Of a stretch of 5,179 bases of DNA, positions 5,179 through 5,179 are shown in pieces. The notes under the pieces were generated by a model. The model worked only from the letters and a program-made list of their open reading frames with translations. It did no database searches and was not told the DNA's origin. The stretch lies in assembly GCA_037440125.1 (NCBI GenBank), contig JBBIUU010000154.1, forward strand, positions 1 to 5,179, written 5' to 3'. How positions within the stretch are numbered: the first letter of the stretch is position 1; each line of letters starts with the position of its first letter. The position numbers and the translations under genes were made by a program. This DNA comes from JAKAJA01 sp037440125 (GTDB lineage Bacteria; Acidobacteriota; UBA4820; DSQY01).

Positions 5179-5179
5179 A

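Overview
The window is a gene-dense, strongly GC-rich stretch of a bacterial chromosome. It holds two divergent transcription units and a tRNA gene. Third codon positions are overwhelmingly G or C, Shine-Dalgarno sites of the GGAGG type precede the genes, and the tRNA encodes its own CCA end. The two metabolic genes point to 2-oxoacid (amino acid) breakdown through ferredoxin and acyl-phosphate, so an anaerobic or facultative, high-GC, probably Gram-negative lineage fits (for example Acidobacteriota or deltaproteobacterial relatives). The sequence alone does not settle the taxon.

Left half, minus strand (1-2014). buk (butyrate kinase) is read first. Its last codons overlap the start of iorA, the alpha subunit of indolepyruvate:ferredoxin oxidoreductase, which runs off the left edge after about 315 codons. 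Together they suggest oxidative decarboxylation of an aryl- or other 2-oxoacid to an acyl-CoA, conversion to an acyl-phosphate (the phosphotransacylase is not in view), and ATP formation by the kinase.

Centre (2015-2231), 217 bp between divergent genes. It carries a likely minus-strand promoter for buk embedded in an 8-bp-arm inverted repeat, a second inverted repeat with 7-bp arms, and a perfect TATAAT -10 box for the rightward genes. The leader that follows can form two mutually exclusive structures, one of which buries the ribosome binding site.

Right half, plus strand (2232-5015). A soluble sensor histidine kinase (two GAF-like regions, PAS, HisKA, HATPase) is followed after 27 nt by a response regulator. 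The regulator's output region has no DNA-binding domain. By manual alignment it looks like a decayed GGDEF domain that has lost its catalytic signature. The pair is probably one operon, signalling by protein contact rather than by directly binding DNA.

Right edge (5016-5179). A strong sigma70-type promoter (TTGACA, 17 bp, TACACT) drives an initiator tRNA-fMet gene that ends at 5178. No insertion sequence, CRISPR array or phage gene is visible. The most notable points are the degenerate GGDEF output domain, the switch-like leader of the kinase gene, and the inverted repeats between the divergent operons.
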